This document shows, in pieces, positions 15,990 to 24,533 of a stretch of 35,740 nucleotides of DNA (position 1 is the first letter of the stretch; each line of letters opens with the position of its first letter). The DNA comes from TMED69 sp036130055 (lineage in GTDB: Bacteria; Pseudomonadota; Gammaproteobacteria; Ga0077536): positions 1-35,740 of the forward strand of contig JAYYOR010000016.1 of assembly GCA_036130055.1 (NCBI GenBank), given 5' to 3'. The notes under the pieces were generated by a model. It was given only the letters and a program-made list of their open reading frames with translations, was not told the origin of the DNA and ran no database searches. The translations under genes were made by a program, and so were the position numbers.

Positions 15990-17603
15990 ATGAATGGATT
16001 AATGATGAATACGCCTTTGCTGATTAAAAATATCGCTCTTCATGCAGAAAGATTGCATGGTGACGCAGAAATAGTTTCGATTTTAGCCGATGGGAAAAAG
16101 CATCGTTATACGTTTAGAGAATCAATGGCTAGGGCCAAACGTCTAAGTTCTGCCCTGGATGGATTGGGTATTTCCCGTCTTGGGAGGGTTGGTACTTTGG
16201 CTTGGAATAGTTACAAGCATTTAGAGTTGTACTATGGCGTATCGTGTTCAGAGAGAATATTGCACACCATTAATCCCAGGCTGTTTAGCCAGCAGTTAGA
16301 TTACATAATAAATCATGCTGAAGACGAGATAATTTTTTTTGAGAGAATGTTTTTAAGTTTAGTAAAAGAATTAGCCCCTAACTGTCCGAAGGTGCGGTAT
16401 TTTGTTTGTCTTGATGACTTGCAAGAAGAAGAATTTGAATTTCTCAACGTTCTAGTTTACGAAGATTTGATTAAGAAGAATGTAGAAGCTGTCTGGGATG
16501 ATTGCGATGAACAGACGGCTTCTAGTTTATGCTATACCTCTGGAACCACTGGCAACCCAAAAGGTGTTCTTTATAGCCACCGTAGTACAGTTTTGCATTC
16601 TTATGCTGTATGTCTTCCTGATAGTGCCGGTTTATCTGCTGTTGACTCGGTGCTCACAGTTGTACCCATGTTTCATGTTAACGCGTGGGGCTATCCTTAT
16701 GCAGGACTTATGGCGGGTTCAAAATTAGTCTTTCCCGGCCATTTATTAGGAGACCCAGCGACATTGGTTGATTTAATAGAATCAGAATCTGTAACAATAG
16801 CAGGGGGTGTCCCCACTGTTTGGCATGGTCTCTTATCTTATTTAAGAGATAATAATCTAAAACTAAGCTCTTTAGATAGAACGATCATTGGTGGCTCAGC
16901 TTGCCCTCCTGCAATGATTAAGGAATTCAAAGAGGTTCACGACGTGCGGGTGCTTCATGGCTGGGGCATGACCGAAATGAGTCCTATCGGGGTAATAAAT
17001 CAAGATAAACCAAAAACCAAAGATTTGACTGGCGAGAAGTATCTTACACAGGCATCCAAGCAGGGTAGGCCAATTCCTGGTGTTGAAGTAAAAATTATAG
17101 ATGATAACGGAGACGAGCTTGCTTGGAATGGCGAGGAGGTTGGTAAATTGATGGTAAGAGGGCCTTGGGTATGCCGAAGTTATTATAAGGATGATAGTGT
17201 CGAAGATAATTTTCGCAAGGGTTGGTTCGACACTGGGGATATCGCGAGCATTGATAACCAAGGTTTTGTTCTGATTACTGATCGGGCGAAAGATGTTATT
17301 AAATCTGGCGGTGAATGGATAAGTTCGATTGAACTGGAAAATATTGCTAATTCTCATCCAGCAGTCGAGCATTGTGCCGTCATAGGGATGTATCATCCAA
17401 AATGGGAAGAAAGACCTTTACTGATTGTAGTAAGCAAGCAGGAATCATTGAAAAATTGTAAACAAGATTTAATCGATTGGTATGAAGGCAAAGTTGCTAA
17501 ATGGTGGGTTCCAGATGAGGTTATTTTCGTTGACGAGCTTCCATTGACAGCAACGGGTAAAGTAAGCAAATTAACTCTTCGTTTGCAATATGGTAAGTCT
17601 TGA
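15990..17603 (+). CDS. Fatty-acyl-CoA ligase of the AMP-binding family, DmdB-like type
   Basis: About 537 residues, ANL superfamily. The N-terminal segment (TPLLIKNIALHAERLHGDAEI, TLAWNSYKHLELYYGV, HTINPRLF) is the pattern shared by medium-chain acyl-CoA ligases and 3-methylthiopropionyl-CoA ligase DmdB. The P-loop is YTSGTTGNPKG; other ANL motifs are GWGMTEMSP, the adenylate-binding FDTGDIASID, RAKDVIKSGGEWIS, and the catalytic Lys in LPLTATGKVSK. It makes acyl-CoA from free acid, ATP and CoA. I chose the ATG at 15990, which has AGGGAGA at 15977-15983 with about 6 nt spacing, over the ATG at 15960. Substrate (fatty acid or methylthiopropionate) cannot be decided; no dmdA/C/D is present. Confidence 0.88.
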   Translation: MNGLMMNTPLLIKNIALHAERLHGDAEIVSILADGKKHRYTFRESMARAKRLSSALDGLGISRLGRVGTLAWNSYKHLELYYGVSCSERILHTINPRLFSQQLDYIINHAEDEIIFFERMFLSLVKELAPNCPKVRYFVCLDDLQEEEFEFLNVLVYEDLIKKNVEAVWDDCDEQTASSLCYTSGTTGNPKGVLYSHRSTVLHSYAVCLPDSAGLSAVDSVLTVVPMFHVNAWGYPYAGLMAGSKLVFPGHLLGDPATLVDLIESESVTIAGGVPTVWHGLLSYLRDNNLKLSSLDRTIIGGSACPPAMIKEFKEVHDVRVLHGWGMTEMSPIGVINQDKPKTKDLTGEKYLTQASKQGRPIPGVEVKIIDDNGDELAWNGEEVGKLMVRGPWVCRSYYKDDSVEDNFRKGWFDTGDIASIDNQGFVLITDRAKDVIKSGGEWISSIELENIANSHPAVEHCAVIGMYHPKWEERPLLIVVSKQESLKNCKQDLIDWYEGKVAKWWVPDEVIFVDELPLTATGKVSKLTLRLQYGKS

Positions 17604-17609
17604 ATCCTC

Positions 17610-18209
17610 CTATATTCGGAGTATTTGATTTTCCTCCAGAAACTCAATCACTTTGTCCGCTGATTCGGCGACAGATAGTTTGTCTGTCTGAAGCTCAATT
17701 TCCGAGTTATTTGGAGATTCATAGGGAGACGAGATACCGGTAAAGTCGGGAATTTGGCCTGCTCTCGCTTTTTTATAAAGGCCCTTAGGGTCTCTTGCTT
17801 CGCATACCTCCAGACTAGCCAAACACGCAACCTCGATAAATTTATTCTTGGGAAACAATTTTCGAACGGTTTCTCTGTCTTTTTCAAAAGGTGAAATAAA
17901 GGCTGCCAAAGTTAGAATACCAGCGTCAACAAACAACTTTGACACTTCGCCAATCCTTCTTATGTTCTCAATCCTATCTTGTTCGCTGAATCCTAGATTT
18001 TGGTTTAGACCTTGTCTGATGTTATCTCCGTCAAGCAGGTATGTATGTATTTTCTTTTCATTAAGTTTCAAATCAACCGCATTTGCAATGGTGCTCTTTC
18101 CAGAACCGCTTAAGCCGGTAAACCAAAGAACTGCAGACGAGTGGTGCTTGATTGCAATTCTCGCTTTGTGATCGACGGTTTGTTTGTGCCAAAATAAGTT
18201 TTCATTCAT
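17610..18209 (-). CDS. cysC: Adenylyl-sulfate (APS) kinase CysC
   Basis: 199 residues, the single-domain CysC length. The Walker A GLSGSGKS is at residues 32-39. LLDGDNIRQGLNQNLGFS, ENIRRIGEVSKLF, AAFISPFEKDRE (the family's active-site Ser loop) and DPKGLYKKARAGQIPDFTGISSPYE are all family signatures. It phosphorylates APS to PAPS for sulfate reduction or sulfotransfer. No cysD/cysN/cysH lies nearby. The longer frame starts at a TTG (18230); the ATG at 18209 gives the normal family N-terminus (ENLFWHKQTVDH). It ends 6 bp from the convergent acyl-CoA ligase gene. Confidence 0.94.
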   Translation of the reverse strand: MNENLFWHKQTVDHKARIAIKHHSSAVLWFTGLSGSGKSTIANAVDLKLNEKKIHTYLLDGDNIRQGLNQNLGFSEQDRIENIRRIGEVSKLFVDAGILTLAAFISPFEKDRETVRKLFPKNKFIEVACLASLEVCEARDPKGLYKKARAGQIPDFTGISSPYESPNNSEIELQTDKLSVAESADKVIEFLEENQILRI

Positions 18210-18286
18210 GATTATTTGATTACCCCGCAAAAAAGTAGAGTATAACTAAATTATTCAAACATTGGGGTAAATAGGATAGATTTGTT

Positions 18287-18295
18287 TGCTATAAT
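18287..18295 (+). promoter_or_regulatory. Extended -10 promoter candidate for the thiolase gene
   Basis: TGCTATAAT is a perfect extended -10 element (TGnTATAAT). No good -35 box lies 16-18 bp upstream, as often tolerated with extended -10 promoters. Transcription would start near 18302, giving a leader of about 49 nt that carries the GAGAGGGA ribosome-binding site before the ATG at 18351. Confidence 0.5.
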
Positions 18296-18350
18296 AAGAG
18301 CCTTCAAGGTTAAATACTAAAAAGATTTTAAAAAAGAGAGGGATTTTTAT

Positions 18351-19532
18351 ATGGGCTTTAAAACCGTAATTTCAGGTCTAGCACGCACACCTATGGGAGG
18401 TATGCAGGGGATGTTCTCAACTTTATCTGCTTCTAAATTAGGAACATATGCTGTAAAAGGAGCCCTCCAGCGATCGGGTGTATCCGTTGAAAAAATTGAC
18501 GAGATCATAATGGGTTGCGTTTTACCCGCTGGGCAGGGACAAGCGCCTGCCCGCCAGGCCGCAGTGGGAGCTGATATACCAGTTAGTGTTCCAGCTACAA
18601 CTATAAATAAAATGTGTGGTTCTGGAATGAAATCAGTGATGATGGCTCATGACTCAATTGGATCTGGTAATAACAATTTAGTGGTCGCAGGCGGGATGGA
18701 AAGTATGACTAACGCTCCGCATATTCTGCCGAAGTCTAGAGATGGTCTAAGACTGGGTCACGGAAGTTTGTTAGACCACATGTTTTGCGACGGACTTGAA
18801 GATGCTTTCGACAAAGGCAGACTAATGGGCTCGTTCGCTGAGCAATGCGCAAAAAAATATGGATTCACTAGACAGGCTCAAGACGAGTTCGCTATTGAAT
18901 CATTAAAAAGAGCGCAGCGGGCAATTTCGGAGGGCGAGTTCGAAAGAGAGATTCAACCTGTTACCGTTAACAGTAGGAAGGGTGATTATACAATCGACGA
19001 AGATGAGCAACCTGGCAAAGCTCAGCTCGATAAAATTCCACACCTCAGGCCAGCCTTTGAAAAGGATGGTTCAGTGACCGCTGCAAATTCAAGCTCGATT
19101 TCTGACGGTGCTGCGGCAGTCATCCTTTCGTCAGAAGCATTTGCGGAGGAAAACAATCTTTCTCGGCAAGCGGTCTTGCTGGCACACACAACTCACGCTC
19201 AAGAACCCTCTTGGTTCACCACTGCTCCAGTGATGGCTGTAAAAAAGCTTTTGGATAAAGTAGGTTGGGGCATCAATGATGTGGACCTATTTGAAGTTAA
19301 TGAGGCTTTTGCTGTGGTAACTATGGCTGCGATGAAAGATTTGGAGATACCACATGAAAAAATTAATATTCGAGGAGGTGCTTGTGCTTTAGGACACCCC
19401 GTTGGAGCCTCTGGAGCACGTATAATAGTTACACTCGTGCACGCTCTTCAAGACCTAGGGTTAAAGAGGGGGGTAGCGAGTTTGTGTATTGGAGGGGGAG
19501 AGGCTACTGCTGTCGCGATAGAGCTGATTTAA
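18351..19532 (+). CDS. Acetyl-CoA acetyltransferase (thiolase)
   Basis: 393 residues. The active-site trio is present: Cys89 in NKMCGSGMK, His349 in GGACALGHPVGASG and Cys379 in SLCIGGGEATA, matching the C89/H348/C378 layout of biosynthetic thiolases. FEVNEAFAV and GGMESMTNAPH are further signatures, and length is normal. It catalyses reversible Claisen condensation of two acetyl-CoA, or thiolytic release of acetyl-CoA in beta-oxidation. The sequence resembles the AtoB/PhaA type. Transcribed alone, between an extended -10 promoter and a strong hairpin. Together with the acyl-CoA genes to the right it could supply the last step of a degradation pathway. Confidence 0.94.
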   Translation: MGFKTVISGLARTPMGGMQGMFSTLSASKLGTYAVKGALQRSGVSVEKIDEIIMGCVLPAGQGQAPARQAAVGADIPVSVPATTINKMCGSGMKSVMMAHDSIGSGNNNLVVAGGMESMTNAPHILPKSRDGLRLGHGSLLDHMFCDGLEDAFDKGRLMGSFAEQCAKKYGFTRQAQDEFAIESLKRAQRAISEGEFEREIQPVTVNSRKGDYTIDEDEQPGKAQLDKIPHLRPAFEKDGSVTAANSSSISDGAAAVILSSEAFAEENNLSRQAVLLAHTTHAQEPSWFTTAPVMAVKKLLDKVGWGINDVDLFEVNEAFAVVTMAAMKDLEIPHEKINIRGGACALGHPVGASGARIIVTLVHALQDLGLKRGVASLCIGGGEATAVAIELI

Positions 19533-19555
19533 CTGATTGCTTCAAATTTTCATAC

Positions 19556-19585
19556 TGTTCGAGGGTTGAAAATAACCCTCGAACA
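19556..19585. terminator. Bidirectional hairpin between convergent thiolase and YCF48-like genes
   Basis: A perfect 12-bp inverted repeat: TGTTCGAGGGTT (19556-19567), loop GAAAAT, AACCCTCGAACA (19574-19585). It sits exactly in the 64-bp gap between two convergent stop codons. There is no long T run on either side, so it is a strong stem but not a textbook intrinsic terminator; it may also protect 3' ends. Confidence 0.7.
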
Positions 19586-19596
19586 TATCCGTTAAT

Positions 19597-20829
19597 TTAG
19601 TCTTTTAAACTGACTGAGATTCGAGAATATTCTCCGTCTTTAATTTTGATAGCTGTTGCTCTTCCCCCGAGAACTATAATGGAACCGTCGGGCATTGATA
19701 CAGGATTTTTCAGCCATGATAATATTTTTAATTGTGTTCGGTCAGCTAATTCCCAGCCATCACTTTTAAGAACTCCAACCAAACCAACAGCTCCTGTTAT
19801 AATTGGAGTGTTATCTTCAGTTAGTTGAACGCCAAAAATACCTTCCCTACCAGGTTTTTTGTTGTAGACCCAACTTTTACCACCATCTTTGCTTGAAGCA
19901 TTCACTCCCGCTGCTCCGGCTAACCAAACGGTCTTTCCCTTTTGGACGCCTGAAATCCAATATGCAGGTTCTGGTTCTTTAGGAATTACAGAAGAGTCCC
20001 TTCTAGTCCAGCTTTCACCGCCGTCACGACTTTGCAGAATCATACCAAATTCACCGGCAATTGTGACCACACCGTCTCCAAGCAGAACTTTGTTCCACGA
20101 TACGTCTCCTCTTCTAAACGGCGGGCCGGGATCAAACTTGGTTGCTACCGTTGGCGCCGGGTTAGTGTCGAATTCTTTTTGAAACTGTATGAAGCCCTCA
20201 TCTGGATAAACCGTGTAATCTTTATCTTCAACTGCGGGTTGACCATTTACCGTCCCGGTAAATTTCAAAGATTCAGAGTTTAAGTTTTGCACGCCAAGAT
20301 ACCAGTCAACTGCCTGGCCTCCAGGAAATCTTGTTTTTGGCATTGTGGCGTCAGATATTTCTACAGCTTCAAAATTTATATTATCGGAGCTTTTAGATAT
20401 CATGCCTCGTGCGCCGACAACCCAAGTAGTGCCATCTTTGTGAGCAATATCTAAAACTGGCTCGCCAAATTCCGAAATCTCACCAACCAACTCAACAGCG
20501 CCATCGCTCAACTTGTACAATTTACCAGTTGCTGATCCAAGAAAGGCACTTGATTCATCGAGTTTTCCAATTGCTGTGAAGTCAACATCCGGGGTACCTG
20601 ACATTGGCTCCAGTGTTGCCGAGACGCCATCGACTTTTAAGGTCCCAACCAGTCCATTGTGGCCAATGACTACTATACCATCGTAATTTTCAAGATATTC
20701 TGCCCCATAAAAGTCAATTGTCATCGTACTGGTATTTATTTCATTGTCATCCCCAGCTTTGGCTATTGAACTAAAACCAAAAAGGGAAAACAAAAATACC
20801 GTTAAAGAAATTGTTGAAACCGTTTTCAT
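19597..20829 (-). CDS. YCF48/BNR-repeat beta-propeller protein, secreted
   Basis: 410 residues with a clear signal peptide (TISLTVFLFSLFGFSSIAKA, cleavage after residue ~25). The mature protein is repetitive, with Asp-box motifs SRDGGESWTRRD and SKDGGKSWVYNK and related weaker copies, each following a short GxxG or V.G strand, as in YCF48/sialidase-like propellers. In plants and cyanobacteria YCF48 helps assemble photosystem II; in heterotrophic proteobacteria this type occurs beside MMPL-type exporters and DUF1302/DUF1329 genes and is presumably a periplasmic assembly or binding factor. Here it is on the opposite strand to the exporter, with a flavin reductase gene between. Confidence 0.82.
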   Translation of the reverse strand: MKTVSTISLTVFLFSLFGFSSIAKAGDDNEINTSTMTIDFYGAEYLENYDGIVVIGHNGLVGTLKVDGVSATLEPMSGTPDVDFTAIGKLDESSAFLGSATGKLYKLSDGAVELVGEISEFGEPVLDIAHKDGTTWVVGARGMISKSSDNINFEAVEISDATMPKTRFPGGQAVDWYLGVQNLNSESLKFTGTVNGQPAVEDKDYTVYPDEGFIQFQKEFDTNPAPTVATKFDPGPPFRRGDVSWNKVLLGDGVVTIAGEFGMILQSRDGGESWTRRDSSVIPKEPEPAYWISGVQKGKTVWLAGAAGVNASSKDGGKSWVYNKKPGREGIFGVQLTEDNTPIITGAVGLVGVLKSDGWELADRTQLKILSWLKNPVSMPDGSIIVLGGRATAIKIKDGEYSRISVSLKD

Positions 20830-20964
20830 TTTAATGCCCCGTCCATTATTAATTAAATTGCTTTTTGCATTTTCATATTCGTAAATGGTTCAAATGATAA
20901 TGCTGATCCCCAGATATGTACAGTTTATAACTAAATTTGATACTTCGCAAAGTTCTGCTGCAGC

Positions 20965-20982
20965 TAGGTCATTTTCGACCTA
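20965..20982. other. Short hairpin in the spacer downstream of the flavin reductase
   Basis: TAGGTC (20965-20970), loop ATTTTC, GACCTA (20977-20982). It lies 37 bp beyond the flavin reductase stop and upstream of the YCF48-like gene. No T run follows on the minus strand, so it could be a weak terminator or an operator. Confidence 0.25.
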
Positions 20983-21018
20983 AAAGTTCTTATTTATCAA
21001 GTTAAGAATCTTGTTATG

Positions 21019-21504
21019 TTAGGTTTTGTTGACGTTGTGATAGGCGCTTTTATAATAGGCTAATGGATTGTGATTTTCTGAGTCATTAAAATATAGAAAA
21101 CTTAGTTGGCCTATTACAACTTGGTGGTCACCCCCGGAGAAAATCGATTTCTTTTGGCATTCTATATTAACGAGGGCGCCTTCGAGAACAGGAGAACCAT
21201 TTTTGCTCTCAAACCATTTTATTGAATTAAATTTGTTTCTGCCTTTCGACGCGAAATGGTTTGAAGTTGACTCCTGTTTGTCTGATAGTACATTGATGCA
21301 GAAATAAGCACTTAACTCGATCGCCCTTAATGTTTCGGAGTTGTTGTCAAGACAGATGAGAAAAAGCGGAGGTTCCAGGGAGAGAGGGGTGACTGCACTC
21401 ATTGTTAATCCAAATCTTTCGCCATCTGGACCAGTACATGTAATCACCGCAACACCAGTACACCATCTACTACATGCTTTTTTAAAAGACTCTGTGTTAA
21501 TCAT
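21019..21504 (-). CDS. Flavin reductase (FMN-binding split-barrel) family protein
   Basis: 161 residues, the size of HpaC-type reductases. Typical features: CTGVAVITC near the N-terminus, FGLTMSAVTPLSLEPPLFLICLD (flavin-binding strand, family G.T.S...S.S..PPL), FCINVLSDKQ, and SGGDHQVVIGQ (family GDH.L..G.V). These enzymes reduce FMN or FAD with NAD(P)H and hand it to a partner monooxygenase. No monooxygenase is visible in the window. Its position, divergent from the exporter cluster, suggests it serves oxidation of the same hydrophobic substrate, but that is inference. Confidence 0.87.
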   Translation of the reverse strand: MINTESFKKACSRWCTGVAVITCTGPDGERFGLTMSAVTPLSLEPPLFLICLDNNSETLRAIELSAYFCINVLSDKQESTSNHFASKGRNKFNSIKWFESKNGSPVLEGALVNIECQKKSIFSGGDHQVVIGQLSFLYFNDSENHNPLAYYKSAYHNVNKT

Positions 21505-21869
21505 AGCTAAATCTTTTGGTCTCTTCTTAATTACGATGCGAGGCTATTTTCGTTAGTTACATGGGAGTGTCATTTTACTGCTCTCCTGATGACCAATCTA
21601 CACTTCACAATAGTATACTAGTTTGAGACATTAAATTTAAAGCTCGTCAGATTTATTCAATCAAAACCGCCTAAACACTAATGTGCGATTTTTTTGACTT
21701 ATGTCTTCGACACTGATTTAATGAAGTTGGGAGTGTGTGAAATTTTGTACGATTAGGAGCGTAATATTTCACGAGTACGAGGGTTCTTCAATGTGCGTCT
21801 GACTCGAGCTCAAAATCGTCTTTTACCTGCTTCGATATTACTTGGTTAATCTATAGAGGAGAAACGGCA
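21505..21869. promoter_or_regulatory. 365-bp divergent regulatory region between flavin reductase and the RND exporter
   Basis: No gene is supported. It must hold promoters for both directions. Visible symmetric elements are the perfect palindrome TAGTATACTA (21611-21620) and the inverted repeat GTGAAAT (21737-21743) / ATTTCAC (21766-21772) with 22 nt between. Either could be an operator. I could not assign a convincing -35/-10 pair. The 3' end holds the ribosome-binding site of the exporter gene. Confidence 0.45.
21855..21862 (+). promoter_or_regulatory. Strong ribosome-binding site that fixes a TTG start
   Basis: AGAGGAGA at 21855-21862 is a near-perfect Shine-Dalgarno, 8 nt before the TTG at 21870. 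No ATG or GTG in frame near it offers better spacing, so the exporter most likely starts at TTG. Confidence 0.7.
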
Positions 21870-24236
21870 TTGAACGCTGAGAATTCGACAGTTGGACAAA
21901 AATTAGCTAATTGGATGTTAGATAATCGTCTTACCACTTTAGCAATGATTCTTTTACCTACCCTTTTATTGGCCTGGGCTCTTCCGTCAATAGAAGTCTA
22001 TTCACGATTTGCTGATCTTCTTCCAGCGAAACACGAGTATATAAAAAATTATAATCGGATGAAGCAAACATTCGGCGGAGCGAATGTTGTAACCATGTCT
22101 CTTGAAGTTACGGGTGAACAAGATGTCTTTACGCATGAAACCTTAACAAAAGTTAGAATGTTAACTGAACAGGTTGATATGATTAAAGGAGTAAACCATT
22201 ATCAAGTCGCCAGTATTGCACACCCCAAAATAAGACGAATCAGAACTACTGCTGGTGGTCTGATAAAATCAGAACCGGTTCTACCACGGGTTATTCCAAC
22301 AGACCCAGAGGATTTAAAACGTTTAAGGGAAGAATCTTTTAATAACGATATTGTATACGGCACTTATTTGTCCGCAGATGGAAAGGCCGCACTGATATTA
22401 GCGGGATTCGATGAGGAGCGACTTGATTACAATGTGATATTCACTCGTCTCCAGGAATTAAAAGCTGAGGTTGAGCAAGACGCTAATACCAAGCTGTATA
22501 TCGCTGGCGAGCCAATGTTAAAAGGATGGATATATTATCACTCCGGGGAATTGGCTTTCATATTTTCAGTGACCGGATTTGTGATGATTTTACTGCTCTA
22601 TCTTCATTTTAAATCTTTCGCCGGGGTATTCGTCCCCTTTCTAGGGACAGGTATGGCTTGTATATGGGGGTTGGGGCTCGTTGGTTGGTTAAATTTCAAT
22701 CTTGATCCTCTTATTCTCGTGGTGCCGATATTGATTTCGGCAAGAACGGCAAGCCACTGTGTGCAGATGATGGAGCGTTACCACGATGAGCTAATCACGG
22801 GTGCTTCCCGGGACAGTGCGGTTCGAACAAGTATGGGAGAATTGATTGTGCCTGCATCGATAGCAATATTTACGGATGCCGCTGGCCTATACGTTTTAAC
22901 AGTCTCTTCTATTCCTATTATCGCGAAGCTGGGCTACTTCTGTAGTTTCTGGTCCTTGAGTAACTTAGTAACCGTCTCGATTCTGGTACCACTGGTGTTA
23001 TCTTATCTGCCAGCACCAAAAGTTACCGCGGGCTCTGAGCATAAGAATATCTTTTCGAAGATCATGGGTGGCTGGGGAGGATTCCTAGTTTCGAAGAAAG
23101 CCCCTGTTCCGATTTTTGGATTCGCTGCGATTGTTATTGCGTTCAGCTTATTTTATGCAAAAGATATGGTTGTTGGTGAAAATATGCCAGGGTCGCCCAT
23201 TCTATTCCCAGAGTCAGAATATAATGTGGCAGCTTCAGCTATTTCTGGTAAATTTGCCGGGGCTAATCAATTCAGTATTTATTTTGAAGGTGATGGGCCT
23301 CACAAAATGAAGGATCCTAAAATTGTTGCTACCATGGAAGAATTTGGAAGACACATGGCCAGCGTAGTTAATTACGGAGGTACAAGGGATATCCCAGATT
23401 TAGTACGGTCAATTAATCGTCTTTATCATTATGATGATCCTAGATGGTCTATTGTGCCGGTCTCTCAAAGAGATATTGGTAACACTTTGTTTATGTATGA
23501 GGCAGGTGCCGCTATACCGGGTGTGATGCTCGAATATATGGACCTGGAGGGGAAAAATGCCAACTTTGTAGTGTTTTTCAAAGATGCTACAGGTCCTACT
23601 GTGACCGCGGCAATGAATGCTGCTAAAGAATTTCTTGCGGCCAATCCAATGGAGGGGGTAGTTCCTCGTTTTGCGGGCGGAATTATCGGGACTACAGCAG
23701 CGGGTAATGAAGAGGTGGAACGCTCAGAAATTATGCAGACCATCTTAATTATCACGGTGGTAATGCTGTCTGTGATGTTTACTTATCGATCGAGTACTGC
23801 CGCATTGCTTGTTTTTGTGGTCTTATCAATGGCTGTAATCATTAACCGAGCTTATATGGGATTTAGAGGTATTGGTTTGAATATCAATACACTACCCGTT
23901 ACCGCTGTGGGAATTGGTATAGGTGTAGATTACGCAATCTATATGTTAGATAGAATCAAAGAAGAGGTGAGACATCGGAGTTTAGATGAGGCTGTGCGGG
24001 TGAGTCTAGCAACCACTGGAGCAGCCGTATTGTTTACTGCTGTTACCGTTGTGGCGGGTATTTTTTACTGGATTCCAGGTTCCTCTTTACGATTTAACAG
24101 TGAAATGGCAATGCTACTAACACTACTGATGGTGAGTAATATGATTGGCGCGATTTCGCTTTTGCCGTTGTTGGTAAAAGTGTTCAAACCAAGCTTTGTT
24201 ATGAAATCTAAGGTGGAAGGAGCAGCGGAATCCTGA
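21870..24236 (+). CDS. RND superfamily exporter of the MMPL type (predicted lipid/hydrophobe transporter)
   Basis: 788 residues. It has the RND/MMPL layout: one helix near the N-terminus (~22-40), a periplasmic loop, five helices (~225-385), a linker, another helix (~415-432), a second periplasmic loop, and five more helices (~625-775). In the second half TAVGIGIGVDYAIYMLDRIKEE carries the Asp/Tyr pair typical of MMPL proton relays. The corresponding first-half segment is PILISARTASHCVQMMERY, without that Asp. Related transporters move hopanoids (HpnN) and mycobacterial lipids (MmpL), using the proton gradient. TTG start set by a strong Shine-Dalgarno. It leads a plus-strand cluster with DUF1302, HEAT-like and DUF1329 genes, which suggests a shared envelope function. 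Confidence 0.9.
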   Translation: MNAENSTVGQKLANWMLDNRLTTLAMILLPTLLLAWALPSIEVYSRFADLLPAKHEYIKNYNRMKQTFGGANVVTMSLEVTGEQDVFTHETLTKVRMLTEQVDMIKGVNHYQVASIAHPKIRRIRTTAGGLIKSEPVLPRVIPTDPEDLKRLREESFNNDIVYGTYLSADGKAALILAGFDEERLDYNVIFTRLQELKAEVEQDANTKLYIAGEPMLKGWIYYHSGELAFIFSVTGFVMILLLYLHFKSFAGVFVPFLGTGMACIWGLGLVGWLNFNLDPLILVVPILISARTASHCVQMMERYHDELITGASRDSAVRTSMGELIVPASIAIFTDAAGLYVLTVSSIPIIAKLGYFCSFWSLSNLVTVSILVPLVLSYLPAPKVTAGSEHKNIFSKIMGGWGGFLVSKKAPVPIFGFAAIVIAFSLFYAKDMVVGENMPGSPILFPESEYNVAASAISGKFAGANQFSIYFEGDGPHKMKDPKIVATMEEFGRHMASVVNYGGTRDIPDLVRSINRLYHYDDPRWSIVPVSQRDIGNTLFMYEAGAAIPGVMLEYMDLEGKNANFVVFFKDATGPTVTAAMNAAKEFLAANPMEGVVPRFAGGIIGTTAAGNEEVERSEIMQTILIITVVMLSVMFTYRSSTAALLVFVVLSMAVIINRAYMGFRGIGLNINTLPVTAVGIGIGVDYAIYMLDRIKEEVRHRSLDEAVRVSLATTGAAVLFTAVTVVAGIFYWIPGSSLRFNSEMAMLLTLLMVSNMIGAISLLPLLVKVFKPSFVMKSKVEGAAES

Positions 24237-24533
24237 TGATATTGAAATAGCAGCCTAAGGCGCAAACTTTGGGTTGTTTAGAGAATTGGGAAAAGATGAA
24301 GAAAACAGTTTATTTGGGGAATTATCGGGTTAAAACCATTCTGTAAAGATTAATGAAATAAATGTTGCAGGATGGTTTCAATATACCTATAATCCCTAGA
24401 TGGTATTGTAGCTTTGGAATATATATATAACCTTAGTTGCATCGAAGGGGTTTATTGGATTACGGCATAAGTGGTCTGATAAACATAATTGTTAGACATT
24501 TTGAAAAAAGTGGGAAAACAGGGGTATTTAAAC
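24237..24533. other. 297-bp spacer before the DUF1302 gene, presumed promoter region
   Basis: No gene or RNA is recognised. The tract is AT-rich (TATATATATAA around 24421-24431), as expected for a promoter, but I see no clear -35/-10 pair or terminator hairpin. The length and the apparent strong expression of the next gene suggest an independent promoter here. Confidence 0.4.

Noticed and set aside
16896..17396. A 166-residue minus-strand frame within the acyl-CoA ligase gene
   Set aside because: Antisense shadow of a conserved coding region; no domain recognised.
15990..17603. A DMSP demethylation (dmd) locus
   Set aside because: Only the ligase resembles DmdB, and this type overlaps with general medium-chain acyl-CoA ligases; dmdA, dmdC and dmdD are absent.
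24301..24350. Short ATG frame of about 16 codons in the spacer before the DUF1302 gene
   Set aside because: Too short, without Shine-Dalgarno or recognisable signal.
24489..24533. TTG start extending the DUF1302 protein by 15 residues
   Set aside because: The extension is charged and precedes a complete signal peptide; the ATG at 24534 fits better.
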